The notes beneath the pieces are model-generated. The model did no database searches, was not told where the DNA came from, and was given only the letters and a program-made list of their open reading frames with translations. The position numbers were made by a program, and so were the translations under genes. From Bacteroidales bacterium UBA4293 (GTDB lineage Bacteria; Bacteroidota; Bacteroidia; Bacteroidales; Bacteroidaceae): DNA of 64,000 bases. The stretch covers positions 62,001 to 126,000 of the forward strand of contig DGVD01000017.1 in NCBI GenBank assembly GCA_002395835.1, written 5' to 3'. The first letter of the stretch is position 1. Every line of letters starts with the position of its first letter. Positions 25,174 to 34,858 of this stretch are shown here, one piece after another.

Positions 25174-27999
25174 ATGAAAGAAACTGAATATATCAATGTT
25201 TGGGGGGCACGTGTCCACAATCTAAAAAATGTGGATGTCCAGATACCCCGTCATTCCCTGACTGTTTTCACCGGATTGAGCGGTAGTGGAAAGTCCTCTT
25301 TAGCTTTCGACACTATTTTTGCAGAAGGTCAGCGCCGGTATATTGAGACCTTTTCAGCCTATGCTCGCAATTTCCTTGGTAATATGCAACGTCCTGATGT
25401 GGACAAAATTACCGGTTTGAGTCCTGTTATTTCCATAGAACAAAAGACCACGAATAAGAATCCACGATCCACAGTTGGTACCACGACTGAAATATACGAT
25501 TATCTTCGTTTGCTATATGCCCGAGCCGGAGAGGCTTATTCCTATTTAAGCGGAGAAAAGATGGTTCGTTATACAGAGGAGCAGATTATCGATTTGATAC
25601 TTAAAGAATATAAGGGCAGGAAAGTCCTTCTTCTGGCTCCAGTAGTCAAGTCTCGTAAAGGACATTACAAAGAACTATTTGAGACGATTCGCAGGAAAGG
25701 GTATCTTAGTGTCCGTGTGGATGGTCAGATTCGAGAAATTGTTCCAGGTATGAAACTGGACCGTTACAAGAACCATGATGTGGAGATTGTTGTGGATAAA
25801 CTGATTCCTCAGGAAAAAGATGATGAACGACTTAGAAAGAGTCTTTCCACAGCGATGACACAAGGAGAAGGCATTATTCAGTTGCTGGATGTAGAAACAG
25901 ACAAACTACATTTTTACAGTAAACACCTGATGTGTCCCGTAACCGGAATATCCTACCGTGAACCCGCTCCTCACAGTTTCTCCTTCAACTCTCCTCAAGG
26001 TTCCTGTCCGAAATGTAAGGGGTTGGGACGCGTTTCTCAGATAGATGTAGCGAAAGTCTTTCCTAATCCAGAACTATCTATAGCTCAGGGTGGTATAGAG
26101 CCTTTGGGAAAGTACAAGTCGAGCATGATTTTTTGGCAGATAGAGGCGCTTCTAGACCGCTATGACATGGACTTGAACACCCCAGTTGGTGATTTCCCAG
26201 AAGAACTGATTGACGATCTGATAGACGGTTCAGATGAACGTATCAAGATTAAGGCCTCTACCATGCATTCTTCCAATGATTATTTCACCACCTATGATGG
26301 TTTGGCTAAATACATGGATGCCATGGTGGAAGCGGCAGCTTCAGAGAAAGCACAGAAATGGGCTGAGCAGTTTTCACGTACAACCGAATGCCCAGTTTGC
26401 CATGGTGCCCGTTTGAATCGTGAGGCGCTTCATTTCCGCATTTGGGATAAAAACATCTATGAACTCAGTAATATGGATATCAGCGAACTGAGCAAATGGA
26501 TGGGAGAAGTGGAGAACCATTTGTCAGAACGGCAGCTGAAGATTTCAACAGAAATTATTAAGGAAATCCGTACTCGGTTGAAATTCCTGATGGATGTTGG
26601 TTTGGATTATCTAAACCTAAACCGTGCCTCAGCCAGCCTTTCCGGAGGTGAGAGTCAACGAATCCGTCTGGCTACTCAGATCGGTTCCAAACTGGTGAAT
26701 GTTCTATATATCCTGGATGAACCAAGCATCGGCCTTCACCAGCGTGACAACATGCGGCTAATCAAGTCTTTAAAGGAACTACGTGATTTAGGTAACACCG
26801 TTTTGGTAGTGGAGCATGACAAGGATATGATGCTCAATGCGGATTATGTAGTGGACATAGGGCCAATGGCAGGCAGAAAAGGTGGACAGATAGTGTTTGC
26901 GGGTACTCCAGAAGAGATGCTGAAGACCAACACACTAACCTCTCAGTACTTGAATGGAGGGTTAAAGATTACCATTCCTGAAACACGTCGACCAGGAAAC
27001 GGACATGCACTAAAACTGTTTGGCTGCAAGGGTAACAATCTAAAGAATATAGATGTATCTTTCCCTTTGAATAAACTGATTATTGTGACCGGTGTGAGTG
27101 GCAGTGGTAAGTCTACCTTGGTGAATGAGACTCTGCAACCGATACTCTCACAGCATTTCTATCGTTCCTTGAAAGATCCGATGCCATACGATAGGATAGA
27201 GGGCTTGGAATTTGTGGATAAGGTAGTGGATGTGGATCAGGCACCGCTGGGTAGGACTCCACGTTCTAATCCAGCCACCTATACAGGAGTCTTCTCTGAC
27301 ATCAGAAATCTTTACGTAGGTTTACCCGAAGCCAAGATGCGAGGCTACAAGCCAGGGCGTTTTTCATTCAATGTAGGAGGCGGCCGATGTGAGGAATGTG
27401 GAGGAAATGGGTATAAGAACATTGTAATGAATTTCCTTCCTGATGTATTAGTTCCCTGTGAGGTTTGCCATGGCAAACGCTACAATAGAGAAACACTGGA
27501 GGTAAGATTCCGTGGTAAAAGTATTGCTGATGTGCTAGATATGACCATTAACCAAGCTGTGGAATTCTTTGAGAACGTGCCGAATATACTGAATAAAATC
27601 AAAGTCTTGCAAGATGTAGGTTTGGGGTACATAAAACTGGGGCAGCCCTCAACGACTCTGTCTGGAGGTGAAAGCCAACGCGTGAAATTGGCCACAGAAT
27701 TAAGCAAGAAGGATACGGGTAAAACCGTTTATATACTAGATGAACCCACAACAGGACTTCATTTTGAAGATATCCGAGTTCTACTGAATGTATTGGAACG
27801 CCTGGTGGACAAAGGAAATACTGTTATTGTCATAGAGCATAATATGGATGTGATTAAGATGGCAGATCATATTATCGACATGGGTCCAGATGGTGGAGCA
27901 CAAGGAGGTAAGATTCTCTTTGAAGGAACCCCAGAGGATTTAGCTAAAAAGCGGATAGGATATACAGCTTCTTTCTTGAAACAGGAATTGAAACATTAA
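25174..27999 (+). CDS. uvrA: UvrABC excinuclease subunit A
   Basis: 941 residues, the damage-sensing ABC ATPase of nucleotide excision repair. Start ATG 25174 gives MKETEYINVWGARVHNLKN; an upstream in-frame GTG lies on the promoter. Walker A of the first half is GLSGSGKS (Lys40). Two zinc fingers are visible: CPVTG...CPKCKG and CEECGGNG...CEVCHGKR. ABC signatures LSGGESQRIRLATQ and LSGGESQRVKLATE occur in the two halves, each followed by a Walker B (ILDEPSIGLHQRD, ILDEPTTGLHFED). Full length. The DUF4923 gene follows after 18 bases. Confidence 0.98.
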   Translation: MKETEYINVWGARVHNLKNVDVQIPRHSLTVFTGLSGSGKSSLAFDTIFAEGQRRYIETFSAYARNFLGNMQRPDVDKITGLSPVISIEQKTTNKNPRSTVGTTTEIYDYLRLLYARAGEAYSYLSGEKMVRYTEEQIIDLILKEYKGRKVLLLAPVVKSRKGHYKELFETIRRKGYLSVRVDGQIREIVPGMKLDRYKNHDVEIVVDKLIPQEKDDERLRKSLSTAMTQGEGIIQLLDVETDKLHFYSKHLMCPVTGISYREPAPHSFSFNSPQGSCPKCKGLGRVSQIDVAKVFPNPELSIAQGGIEPLGKYKSSMIFWQIEALLDRYDMDLNTPVGDFPEELIDDLIDGSDERIKIKASTMHSSNDYFTTYDGLAKYMDAMVEAAASEKAQKWAEQFSRTTECPVCHGARLNREALHFRIWDKNIYELSNMDISELSKWMGEVENHLSERQLKISTEIIKEIRTRLKFLMDVGLDYLNLNRASASLSGGESQRIRLATQIGSKLVNVLYILDEPSIGLHQRDNMRLIKSLKELRDLGNTVLVVEHDKDMMLNADYVVDIGPMAGRKGGQIVFAGTPEEMLKTNTLTSQYLNGGLKITIPETRRPGNGHALKLFGCKGNNLKNIDVSFPLNKLIIVTGVSGSGKSTLVNETLQPILSQHFYRSLKDPMPYDRIEGLEFVDKVVDVDQAPLGRTPRSNPATYTGVFSDIRNLYVGLPEAKMRGYKPGRFSFNVGGGRCEECGGNGYKNIVMNFLPDVLVPCEVCHGKRYNRETLEVRFRGKSIADVLDMTINQAVEFFENVPNILNKIKVLQDVGLGYIKLGQPSTTLSGGESQRVKLATELSKKDTGKTVYILDEPTTGLHFEDIRVLLNVLERLVDKGNTVIVIEHNMDVIKMADHIIDMGPDGGAQGGKILFEGTPEDLAKKRIGYTASFLKQELKH

Positions 28000-28017
28000 T
28001 CTCAAATATCTCTATTT

Positions 28018-28611
28018 ATGAAAAGAATAAAAGGAATTACTCTCTGCGTAATGCTGATGTTCTTTGCACTAAATGCCCATGCCCAGTTTGGCGACATTTT
28101 AAATAAAGTAGCTAATGTGGTTACCGGAGGTTCAGTGGTGAAAGAAGCAGATCTGGTGGGGACCTGGACATATGACGGTCCTGCCGTGGAATTCACTTCG
28201 GACAATCTATTGTCGAACCTAGGTGGCACTGTTGCTTCTACCAAGATAGAAGAGCAATTGGGAGCTTATATGGCACAGGTAGGAATTACTGCCGGCCATT
28301 TTACCCTTACCCTAAATGAGGATAAAAGTTTCAAGGCTTCTTTGAGCGATGGGAAGAATGCTTCAGGTACTTACACCTTGTCTGAGGATGGTAAACTGGT
28401 GATGAATCTTCCAGCTTTAGGAGCACATGTGAATGCAGCAGCTACTATGACTGGAGATAAGTTGGTGCTGCTTTTAGATGCGGATAAATTACTATCCTTG
28501 ATTACCACTGTTAGCAATTATGCAGGAAGCACAAATTCAACCATCGGAGCAGTTGGCTCATTGCTGGAAAACTATAGTGGTATGAAAGCGGGTATGAAAT
28601 TCACTAGATGA
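28018..28611 (+). CDS. DUF4923 family secreted protein
   Basis: 197 residues with a signal peptide (MKRIKGITLCVMLMFFALNAHAQ). The mature part begins FGDILNKVANVVTGG and contains LVGTWTYDGPAVEFTSDNLL and GTYTLSEDGKLVMNLPALG, a lipocalin-like beta-rich pattern that fits DUF4923, a Bacteroidales family without known function. It lies 18 bases after uvrA, is probably read from the uvrA promoter, and is followed by a terminator. The link with uvrA may be only positional. Confidence 0.75.
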   Translation: MKRIKGITLCVMLMFFALNAHAQFGDILNKVANVVTGGSVVKEADLVGTWTYDGPAVEFTSDNLLSNLGGTVASTKIEEQLGAYMAQVGITAGHFTLTLNEDKSFKASLSDGKNASGTYTLSEDGKLVMNLPALGAHVNAAATMTGDKLVLLLDADKLLSLITTVSNYAGSTNSTIGAVGSLLENYSGMKAGMKFTR

Positions 28612-28629
28612 GTTGATTCCTAAGTTTGC

Positions 28630-28662
28630 AAAAATGCACCATTTTTTAGGTGCATTTTTTTG
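28630..28662 (+). terminator. Terminator after uvrA-DUF4923
   Basis: AATGCACC (28633-28640) pairs with GGTGCATT (28649-28656), extended by A-T pairs, followed by a run of T. Confidence 0.88.
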
Positions 28663-28697
28663 TCCAAATTTCTGGTTATTTGTCCCGAAACCCCTCT

Positions 28698-28723
28698 ATT
28701 TTGTTAATTTCACATGACAAAAT
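28698..28723 (+). promoter_or_regulatory. Inverted repeat upstream of susC promoter
   Basis: ATTTTGT (28698-28704) and ACAAAAT (28717-28723) are perfect 7-base inverted arms 12 bases apart, ending about 43 bases upstream of the susC -7 box. It could be a regulator-binding site; AT-rich chance occurrence is possible. Confidence 0.3.
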
Positions 28724-28765
28724 GCGAATTTCTCGTTTTATTTTCTCCTATAAGGTTAAAAAGAT

Positions 28766-28773
28766 TATCTTTG
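28766..28773 (+). promoter_or_regulatory. susCD -7 box
   Basis: TATCTTTG, exact -7 consensus, 39 bases before the susC start; the -33 position has TTTT (28741-28744, spacer 21). Confidence 0.55.
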
Positions 28774-28812
28774 CATGTCTTAAATTGAAAATTACTATTA
28801 AAAACAAATTTT

Positions 28813-31800
28813 ATGCGTATTACACATGTTATTACTAAGAAAGCATGGCGTTATGCCCTACTTATGGCCTTGCTTTTAGTGAATTCTACGTATATGTTTG
28901 CCCAATCAACCGTCACTGGTGTTGTTACTGACGCTAGTGGTGAACCTCTGATTGGTGTGAATGTATTGGAGAAAGGTACCACCAATGGTACCATTACAGG
29001 TATAGATGGTGATTATACCTTACGTGTTGCTCAGGGTAAGACTTTAGTCTTCTCTTACATTGGTTACATCACACAGGAAGTAGTAGTTCGTGGTTCACAG
29101 CTGAATGTAACATTACAGGACGATACTCAGTTGCTGGAAGATGTTGTAGTTATCGGTTATGGATCTATGACCCGTAAAGATGTGACTTCATCTATTACAA
29201 CTGTCAAGGCCGATCAGCTGAATGTAGGTGCTTTCACTAGCCCATCACAGCTTTTGCAGGGTAAAGTACCAGGTCTGACTATTACCAATACATCAGACCC
29301 TAATGGTTCTGGTTCTATTTCACTTCGTGGTGCATCATCACTGCGTGAAGGTGCAGCTATGGAGCCATATTATGTAATTGATGGTGTACCAGGTGTTAGT
29401 CTTTCTCTGATAGCTCCAGAAGATATTGAGAGCATCGATGTACTTCGTGATGCTACAGCTACAGCAATCTATGGTTCAAAAGCTGCTAACGGTGTAATCA
29501 TCGTTACTACTAAGAAAGGAAGCAAGGGTGAAGGACATTCATCCATTGGTTACAGTGGTTATGTAGCTATTGATAATACATTGAAGACCTTGGATATGAT
29601 GAGTGCTTCTCAGCTACTTTCTTATGCAAAGACCAACAATGTAGATTTGTCTCCATATTATGATGCAAGCAATCCAGCTGACACAGATTGGCAGAAGGAG
29701 GTTCTCCGTACAGGTATTAGCCACAGTCACAATTTGTCCATCAATGGAGGTCATGGTAACACCAATTATAGTGCATCTGTTAACTATATAAATAAAGAAG
29801 GTGTAATTCGTGGAACAGACATGAACCGCCTTACAGCACGTTCATTCTTGCAGACTTCTGCTTTGAACGACCGTTTGGATCTATCTTTCAGTGTCAATGC
29901 TAGTATTACTAACAAGCATCAGGGTCCTACAGGAACACAAGGTCAATCTGTATTAGATGCTATGTATTATTACAATCCATTGGTACCTGTTAAGAATGCT
30001 GATGGTACATGGTACAAGAATACCACTATCTCTCAGAACTTTAACCCATTGTCAATGGTTTATGAGGATGTATATGGTACAGAGGAAAAACTGTTGCAAG
30101 GTGTTGCAAAAGTATCTTATGAGATTATTGATGGCTTGACTGCTAATGGAACTTTCTCTTACCAGAACAGTCAAGATATTCACAACAATTACGATTCATC
30201 TCTTTCTCAGCTGCCAACTATAGGTGACCGTCATGGACAGGCTCAACGTTATACAGTAGAGAATATCAAGAAGCAAATGGAGCTTTATGCAAACTATGAC
30301 CATACTTTTGGTGCTCATAAGCTAGGTTTGATGGCTGGTTATTCTTGGGAGCAGAATGATGATAACGATGGTTTTGGACTGACAGCATATAACTTCTACA
30401 ATGATAAATTGTCCTATTACAATATCGGTTTAGCTAACAGCATGGATATTGATGGTATTTGGTCAGCTCCATTGTCAACTTTGAGAATGATCTCATTCTA
30501 CGGTCGTGTTAACTACAGCTACAACAGCAAGTATCTGTTCCAGGCTACTATCCGTCGTGATGGTTCATCAGCATTTGGTAAGAACAACCGATGGGGTACA
30601 TTCCCTTCAGCATCTTTAGCGTGGCGTATTACAGAAGAAGATTTTATGAAGGATCAGAACGTAATAAGCGACTTGAAACTTCGTGTAGGTTATGGTGTAT
30701 CAGGTAACTCTTTAGGCTTTGATGCTTATACTGCCATTCAAACTTACGGAGCAACTGGTTGGTTCACATATACCGATCCTACAGGTGCTTCTTCAAACTA
30801 TCGTACACTGAATGCTACCAGCAATACCAATCCTGACTTGAAATGGGAAAAGACAGGTATGTTCAACGTAGGTTTGGACTTTGGCTTTGCAAACAACCGA
30901 ATTAACGGTACCATTGAGTATTATAGCAAAAAGACTTCAGACTTGATTTACGGTTACCCAGTTTCTACCAATGTATATCCTTATCCTTGGATGACAGCCA
31001 ACGTAGGTGAAATTAGCAATAAGGGTATTGAATTCAGTTTGAATGTGGATGTTGTTAAAACAAGAGACTTCAACTGGGCTACTACCATTAACTTGTCTCA
31101 CAACAAGAACCGTGTAGAGAAGCTTTCTAATGCAACCTTCTCTGTAGACTACATCAATGAGGCAAATCCTGATTTGGGTGGTTATTCTACAACAACCGTA
31201 CAGCGAATCATGGAGGGAGCTCCTATCGGACAGTTCTATCTCTGGGAATGGGCCGGCTATTCAGATGGCAAGTCTATCTTCAACGATTATGATGAGAACG
31301 GTAATCTAGTAGGTACTACTGAAGAGCCAGATGAAACCGACCGTCGTAAGGCAGGTAGTGCACAGCCTACTTTGACTTATAGCTGGAACAATACTATCTC
31401 TTACAAGAACTGGTCATTGACAGCATTCTTCCAGGGTGTAGCAGGTAATAAGATTTTCAATGCAACCCGCGCATTCTATAACAATGTGACTCTGATGAAC
31501 ACTGGTAAGAACATGATGGCAGACGTAGCTACAGAGCAATTAGCAACTGATACCCGTGCACAGGCTCCATCAGACCGTTATCTGGAAAATGGTGCATATT
31601 TCCGTTTGGCTTCGCTGACCCTAGCTTACAATGTAGGTAAGGTGGGCAAGCTTATCGATGGTTTGAGAATCTATGCAACTTGCAACAATGTATTTACTTT
31701 GACTGGTTACAAGGGTGTTGACCCTGAAATCAATCTGGGAGGTTTGACTCCAGGTATGGACTGGCGTAATTCTACATATCCACGTACTCGGAGCTTCTTG

Positions 31801-31842
31801 TTCGGTTTGAGTTTCAATTTGCCAGGTGGAAAGACTAAGTAA
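28813..31842 (+). CDS. SusC/RagA-family TonB-dependent outer-membrane transporter
   Basis: 1009 residues. Signal peptide to about residue 30 (…YMFAQ), a carboxypeptidase-regulatory-like domain (STVTGVVTDASGEPLIGVNV, about 32-110), TonB-box/plug region (VVVIGYGSMTRKDVTSSITT, then the plug with ISLRGASSLREGAAMEPYYVIDG and VLRDATATAIYGSKAANGVI), and a 22-strand barrel to the C-terminal aromatic-rich end (FLFGLSFNLPGGKTK). There is no STN domain, so it is not wired to an anti-sigma factor. It imports oligomers with its SusD partner, 26 bases downstream. The glycan is unknown; no glycosidase or hybrid two-component regulator is directly adjacent. Confidence 0.95.
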   Translation: MRITHVITKKAWRYALLMALLLVNSTYMFAQSTVTGVVTDASGEPLIGVNVLEKGTTNGTITGIDGDYTLRVAQGKTLVFSYIGYITQEVVVRGSQLNVTLQDDTQLLEDVVVIGYGSMTRKDVTSSITTVKADQLNVGAFTSPSQLLQGKVPGLTITNTSDPNGSGSISLRGASSLREGAAMEPYYVIDGVPGVSLSLIAPEDIESIDVLRDATATAIYGSKAANGVIIVTTKKGSKGEGHSSIGYSGYVAIDNTLKTLDMMSASQLLSYAKTNNVDLSPYYDASNPADTDWQKEVLRTGISHSHNLSINGGHGNTNYSASVNYINKEGVIRGTDMNRLTARSFLQTSALNDRLDLSFSVNASITNKHQGPTGTQGQSVLDAMYYYNPLVPVKNADGTWYKNTTISQNFNPLSMVYEDVYGTEEKLLQGVAKVSYEIIDGLTANGTFSYQNSQDIHNNYDSSLSQLPTIGDRHGQAQRYTVENIKKQMELYANYDHTFGAHKLGLMAGYSWEQNDDNDGFGLTAYNFYNDKLSYYNIGLANSMDIDGIWSAPLSTLRMISFYGRVNYSYNSKYLFQATIRRDGSSAFGKNNRWGTFPSASLAWRITEEDFMKDQNVISDLKLRVGYGVSGNSLGFDAYTAIQTYGATGWFTYTDPTGASSNYRTLNATSNTNPDLKWEKTGMFNVGLDFGFANNRINGTIEYYSKKTSDLIYGYPVSTNVYPYPWMTANVGEISNKGIEFSLNVDVVKTRDFNWATTINLSHNKNRVEKLSNATFSVDYINEANPDLGGYSTTTVQRIMEGAPIGQFYLWEWAGYSDGKSIFNDYDENGNLVGTTEEPDETDRRKAGSAQPTLTYSWNNTISYKNWSLTAFFQGVAGNKIFNATRAFYNNVTLMNTGKNMMADVATEQLATDTRAQAPSDRYLENGAYFRLASLTLAYNVGKVGKLIDGLRIYATCNNVFTLTGYKGVDPEINLGGLTPGMDWRNSTYPRTRSFLFGLSFNLPGGKTK

Positions 31843-31868
31843 TTTACTTTAAAATCAGATATTATTAT

Positions 31869-33479
31869 ATGAAAACAAAATATATTCTGTCCGGTGCTTT
31901 GCTAGGTCTTTTGACAGCAAGTTGTACCGACCTTGACGTAGACATCAAGTCAACTTACACAGAATTTCCGGAATCAGAGATAGCATTTGAGAGTAAGACT
32001 GCTGATGCTTACTTTGCATTTCGCGGTGCACTAGGCCGTCGTTTTGATGAAGGTAATTCCTGTAACTCTGATGAATATACAGCCATAAGTTTTGGTGGAG
32101 ACTATTTGAATGGTCGTGACATGGCTAACTTCTCCTTGCACACTATCAGTCCATCAGCTTCTGATGCTCAGTTGGGAGTATATTCTGAACTTACTTCTGG
32201 TATTACCAAGTGCAACCAGCTGCTTTATGTTGACTTAGCAGATTTGGGTGGTGAGGATTCAGAACTCGGTGCTCCTGTTAGAGCAGCTCGTGCTTTTTAC
32301 ACTTTTGTATTAATGGATCATTGGGGTGACACTCCAATTTTGGATCACATCATAAAAGACGATGAGGCTATTGCACGTTCTCCACGTGCTGAAGTTGCCA
32401 AGTGGATTGAGTCTGAGTTGCTTGCAGTTCGTGATAAGTGTCCTGCTCCAACTACTCAAGATGCTTCTACTTATGGAAAGCCAACCCGTTGGATGGTAGA
32501 TGCCCTTCTTGCTAAGTTGTACATCAACTGGCCAGTTTATGTAAACGATGTAACCAGTAGTTCTTGGACATACGGAACAAATGAGAAGTTGGCAGACTGT
32601 ATCGCAGTTTGTGACGATGTGATTCAGAACGGTCCATTTGATTTGTCAGATGATTATGTAAAGAAGTTCCAGTATGATAATGGCTATAAGATTAAGGACT
32701 TTATCTATGTAATGCCATTTGACTGTGTTAATCAGAAAGGTTTGACTTATGCACGTTTCCGTACTTGGCGTCAGGCTAACAAGCCAGGGCGTATGTATGA
32801 TCCAGCTATGTCCAACTCTTGTGGTGGTAACATGGTACTTACTCCAGAATTTGTAGAATTATTTAATCTTCCTGGTGACCGTCGTAATGACGTGATTCTT
32901 GGTGGTGATATTTACATTCATGATGGAACTACAGGTAAAGCTACTTCCGTACGTGCAACTTATAATGATGAGCCTTTGACCTTTACCAAGACTATAACTT
33001 TAGTTACACAAGACGGTGACCTGGATTGTGGTAAGGATTTGAATGGTTGGTCTCAAGGTTACAAATCTGTAAAGTTTGCTCCCTATGTTCCTGAATACAA
33101 CAGCTATAGCCGTAATCAATCTAATGATGTTCCTATTTTCCGTTTTGCAGACATTATTTTGATGAAGGCAGAGGCTATTCTTCGTGGTGGTGCAGCAACC
33201 AATGGTGACACAGCTGTAAGCTTGTTTAACCAGATACGTTCTTATGTAGGTGCTCCTACCGTAGAAAGCATCACTCTTCAGGATGTAGAGGATGAACGTG
33301 GTCGTGAGTTCTTGGACGAGCACTGGCGTCGTAACGATTTGATCCGTTTCGGTCATTTTGAGCGCAAGTGGGGATTCAAAGAGGAGTTTGGTTCATCTGA
33401 CCCTCGTATGCGTTTGTGGCCTTTAGGACAGAGCACATTGAACAGCAATGCAAACTGGACTCAGAATGCAGGTTATTAA
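31869..33479 (+). CDS. SusD/RagB-family glycan-binding outer-membrane lipoprotein
   Basis: 536 residues. Lipoprotein signal MKTKYILSGALLGLLTASC with Cys19. The body has SusD features: N-terminal TPR-like helices (ADAYFAFRGALGRRFDEG), RAARAFYTFVLMDHWGDTPI near 138-157, DIILMKAEAILRGGAA near 418-433, and the C-terminal signature DERGREFLDEHWRRNDLIRF with the end motif RLWPLGQSTLNSNANWTQNAGY. It lids the SusC transporter and captures the substrate at the cell surface. Ends in a terminator. Confidence 0.95.
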   Translation: MKTKYILSGALLGLLTASCTDLDVDIKSTYTEFPESEIAFESKTADAYFAFRGALGRRFDEGNSCNSDEYTAISFGGDYLNGRDMANFSLHTISPSASDAQLGVYSELTSGITKCNQLLYVDLADLGGEDSELGAPVRAARAFYTFVLMDHWGDTPILDHIIKDDEAIARSPRAEVAKWIESELLAVRDKCPAPTTQDASTYGKPTRWMVDALLAKLYINWPVYVNDVTSSSWTYGTNEKLADCIAVCDDVIQNGPFDLSDDYVKKFQYDNGYKIKDFIYVMPFDCVNQKGLTYARFRTWRQANKPGRMYDPAMSNSCGGNMVLTPEFVELFNLPGDRRNDVILGGDIYIHDGTTGKATSVRATYNDEPLTFTKTITLVTQDGDLDCGKDLNGWSQGYKSVKFAPYVPEYNSYSRNQSNDVPIFRFADIILMKAEAILRGGAATNGDTAVSLFNQIRSYVGAPTVESITLQDVEDERGREFLDEHWRRNDLIRFGHFERKWGFKEEFGSSDPRMRLWPLGQSTLNSNANWTQNAGY

Positions 33480-33499
33480 TATGAACCTCTAACTTATAA

Positions 33500-33535
33500 A
33501 AAAAGGTGGGAACCAATCAGTTCCCCACCTTTTTA
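33500..33535. terminator. Terminator after susD
   Basis: AAAAGGTGGGAAC and GTTCCCCACCTTTTT form a stem with one bulged base and a CAATCA loop, flanked by A and T runs, so it can stop both susD and the converging serB transcript. Confidence 0.85.
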
Positions 33536-33554
33536 TTTATAGTTTATGTAGAAA

Positions 33555-34781
33555 TCAGACATCCAAATAGGAATCCTTAAAACCTAAGAAGTAGAGAACA
33601 CCATCCAAACCAATGGTATTGATGCTTTGACGTGCATTGGCAGTAACCTTTGGCTTAGCGTGGAAAGCAATTCCTAGACCTGCCAGTGAAAGCATAGGAA
33701 GATCATTGGCTCCATCACCTACAGCTATAGTTTGTTCCAAATCCAGTTTTTCCACTTGAGCAATCAATCTCAACAACTCTGCTTTACGACGACCATCGAT
33801 TATCTCACCAACATAACGTCCAGTCAGTTTCCCTTCATCATCCACTTCCAGTTCATTAGCATAGACATAATCGATATTGAATTTTCGTTGCAAATACTGG
33901 CCAAAATAGGTGAAACCACCACTAAGGATAGCTATTTTGTAACCATATTTTTTTAGGGCAAGCATCATTCGCTCCAATCCTTCAGTCATAGGAAGATTCT
34001 CTGCGATTTCCTGCATGACATTCACGTCTAACCCTTTTAGAAGTGCTACTCGTTTGGTGAAACTCTCCTTGAAATCTATTTCACCTCGCATGGCACTTTC
34101 GGTAATGGCTTTTACCTCGTCTCCCACACCAGCATGCTTTGCTAATTCATCGATAACCTCTGTTTGAATGAGGGTGGAATCCATATCGAAACAGATTAGA
34201 CGACGAGTACGACGATACATATTATCCTTTTGGAAAGAACAGTCGATTTCCAATTTCTTAGAGATTTTAAGTAACTTATCCTGAAGTTCTGTGCGGTTCT
34301 TCGGATTTCCACGAAGTGAGAATTCAATGCATGCACGAATACGTTTTTCAGGATCCAAAGAGGGACGTCCGCTGAGGCGTTGGATAGAATCGATGTTCAA
34401 TCCCTGATCTGCTATCAACTGAGCTACTGCTTCAATTTGACGAGCTTCCACTCTTCTGCCTAGCACCGTAAGAATGTATCGGTTTTTCCCTTGACGAGAA
34501 ACCCAATTATTATAGTCGGCTTCACTGATAGGGGAGAACTGGATGTTTACACCCATGTCTTGTGCCTTGAACAAAACATGTTTCATGACATTACCACTGT
34601 TATCCTCCGTGACACGAATAAGAATACCCAGAGAAAGGGTATTGTGAATATCTGCTTGGCCAATATCCATGATATTAGCACCATATTTAGCCAGTATCTC
34701 CATGATTCCTGCTGTAAGTCCAGGACGGTCCTCTCCCGTAATACGCATTAGCAGCAGTTCATCTTTCTGTTGTTCTTCCAT
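33555..34781 (-). CDS. serB: Phosphoserine phosphatase with two ACT domains
   Basis: 408 residues from ATG 34781 (an in-frame extension of 29 codons upstream crosses the promoter region and is rejected). ACT domain 1 covers about 10-85 (LMRITGEDRPGLTAGIMEIL) and ACT domain 2 about 100-185 (RYILTVLGRRVEARQIEAV). The HAD phosphatase domain begins at 195 with FDMDST (nucleophile Asp199, Asp201) and has GGFTYFG and GDGANDLPM. It removes phosphate from phosphoserine, the last step of serine synthesis. serC and serA are in a separate operon 17 kb away. The ACT domains may supply the serine sensing missing from the short SerA. Confidence 0.95.
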   Translation of the reverse strand: MEEQQKDELLLMRITGEDRPGLTAGIMEILAKYGANIMDIGQADIHNTLSLGILIRVTEDNSGNVMKHVLFKAQDMGVNIQFSPISEADYNNWVSRQGKNRYILTVLGRRVEARQIEAVAQLIADQGLNIDSIQRLSGRPSLDPEKRIRACIEFSLRGNPKNRTELQDKLLKISKKLEIDCSFQKDNMYRRTRRLICFDMDSTLIQTEVIDELAKHAGVGDEVKAITESAMRGEIDFKESFTKRVALLKGLDVNVMQEIAENLPMTEGLERMMLALKKYGYKIAILSGGFTYFGQYLQRKFNIDYVYANELEVDDEGKLTGRYVGEIIDGRRKAELLRLIAQVEKLDLEQTIAVGDGANDLPMLSLAGLGIAFHAKPKVTANARQSINTIGLDGVLYFLGFKDSYLDV

Positions 34782-34804
34782 GAATGAAACATTTTTAAAT
34801 TCAG

Positions 34805-34837
34805 GTTGCAAAAATACAGTTTTTTTTCCTACTTTTG
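34805..34837 (+). promoter_or_regulatory. Nitroreductase-SUI1-GH92 promoter
   Basis: TACTTTTG (34830-34837) fits TAnnTTTG; GTTG (34805-34808) lies at the -33 position with a 21-base spacer. The ATG is 21 bases downstream. Confidence 0.5.
34809..34816 (-). promoter_or_regulatory. Candidate serB -7 box
   Basis: TATTTTTG on the minus strand (CAAAAATA on plus), 27 bases upstream of the serB start; overlaps the divergent nitroreductase promoter region. Confidence 0.45.
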
Positions 34838-34858
34838 GAGCATAAAATCTACAAAAGC

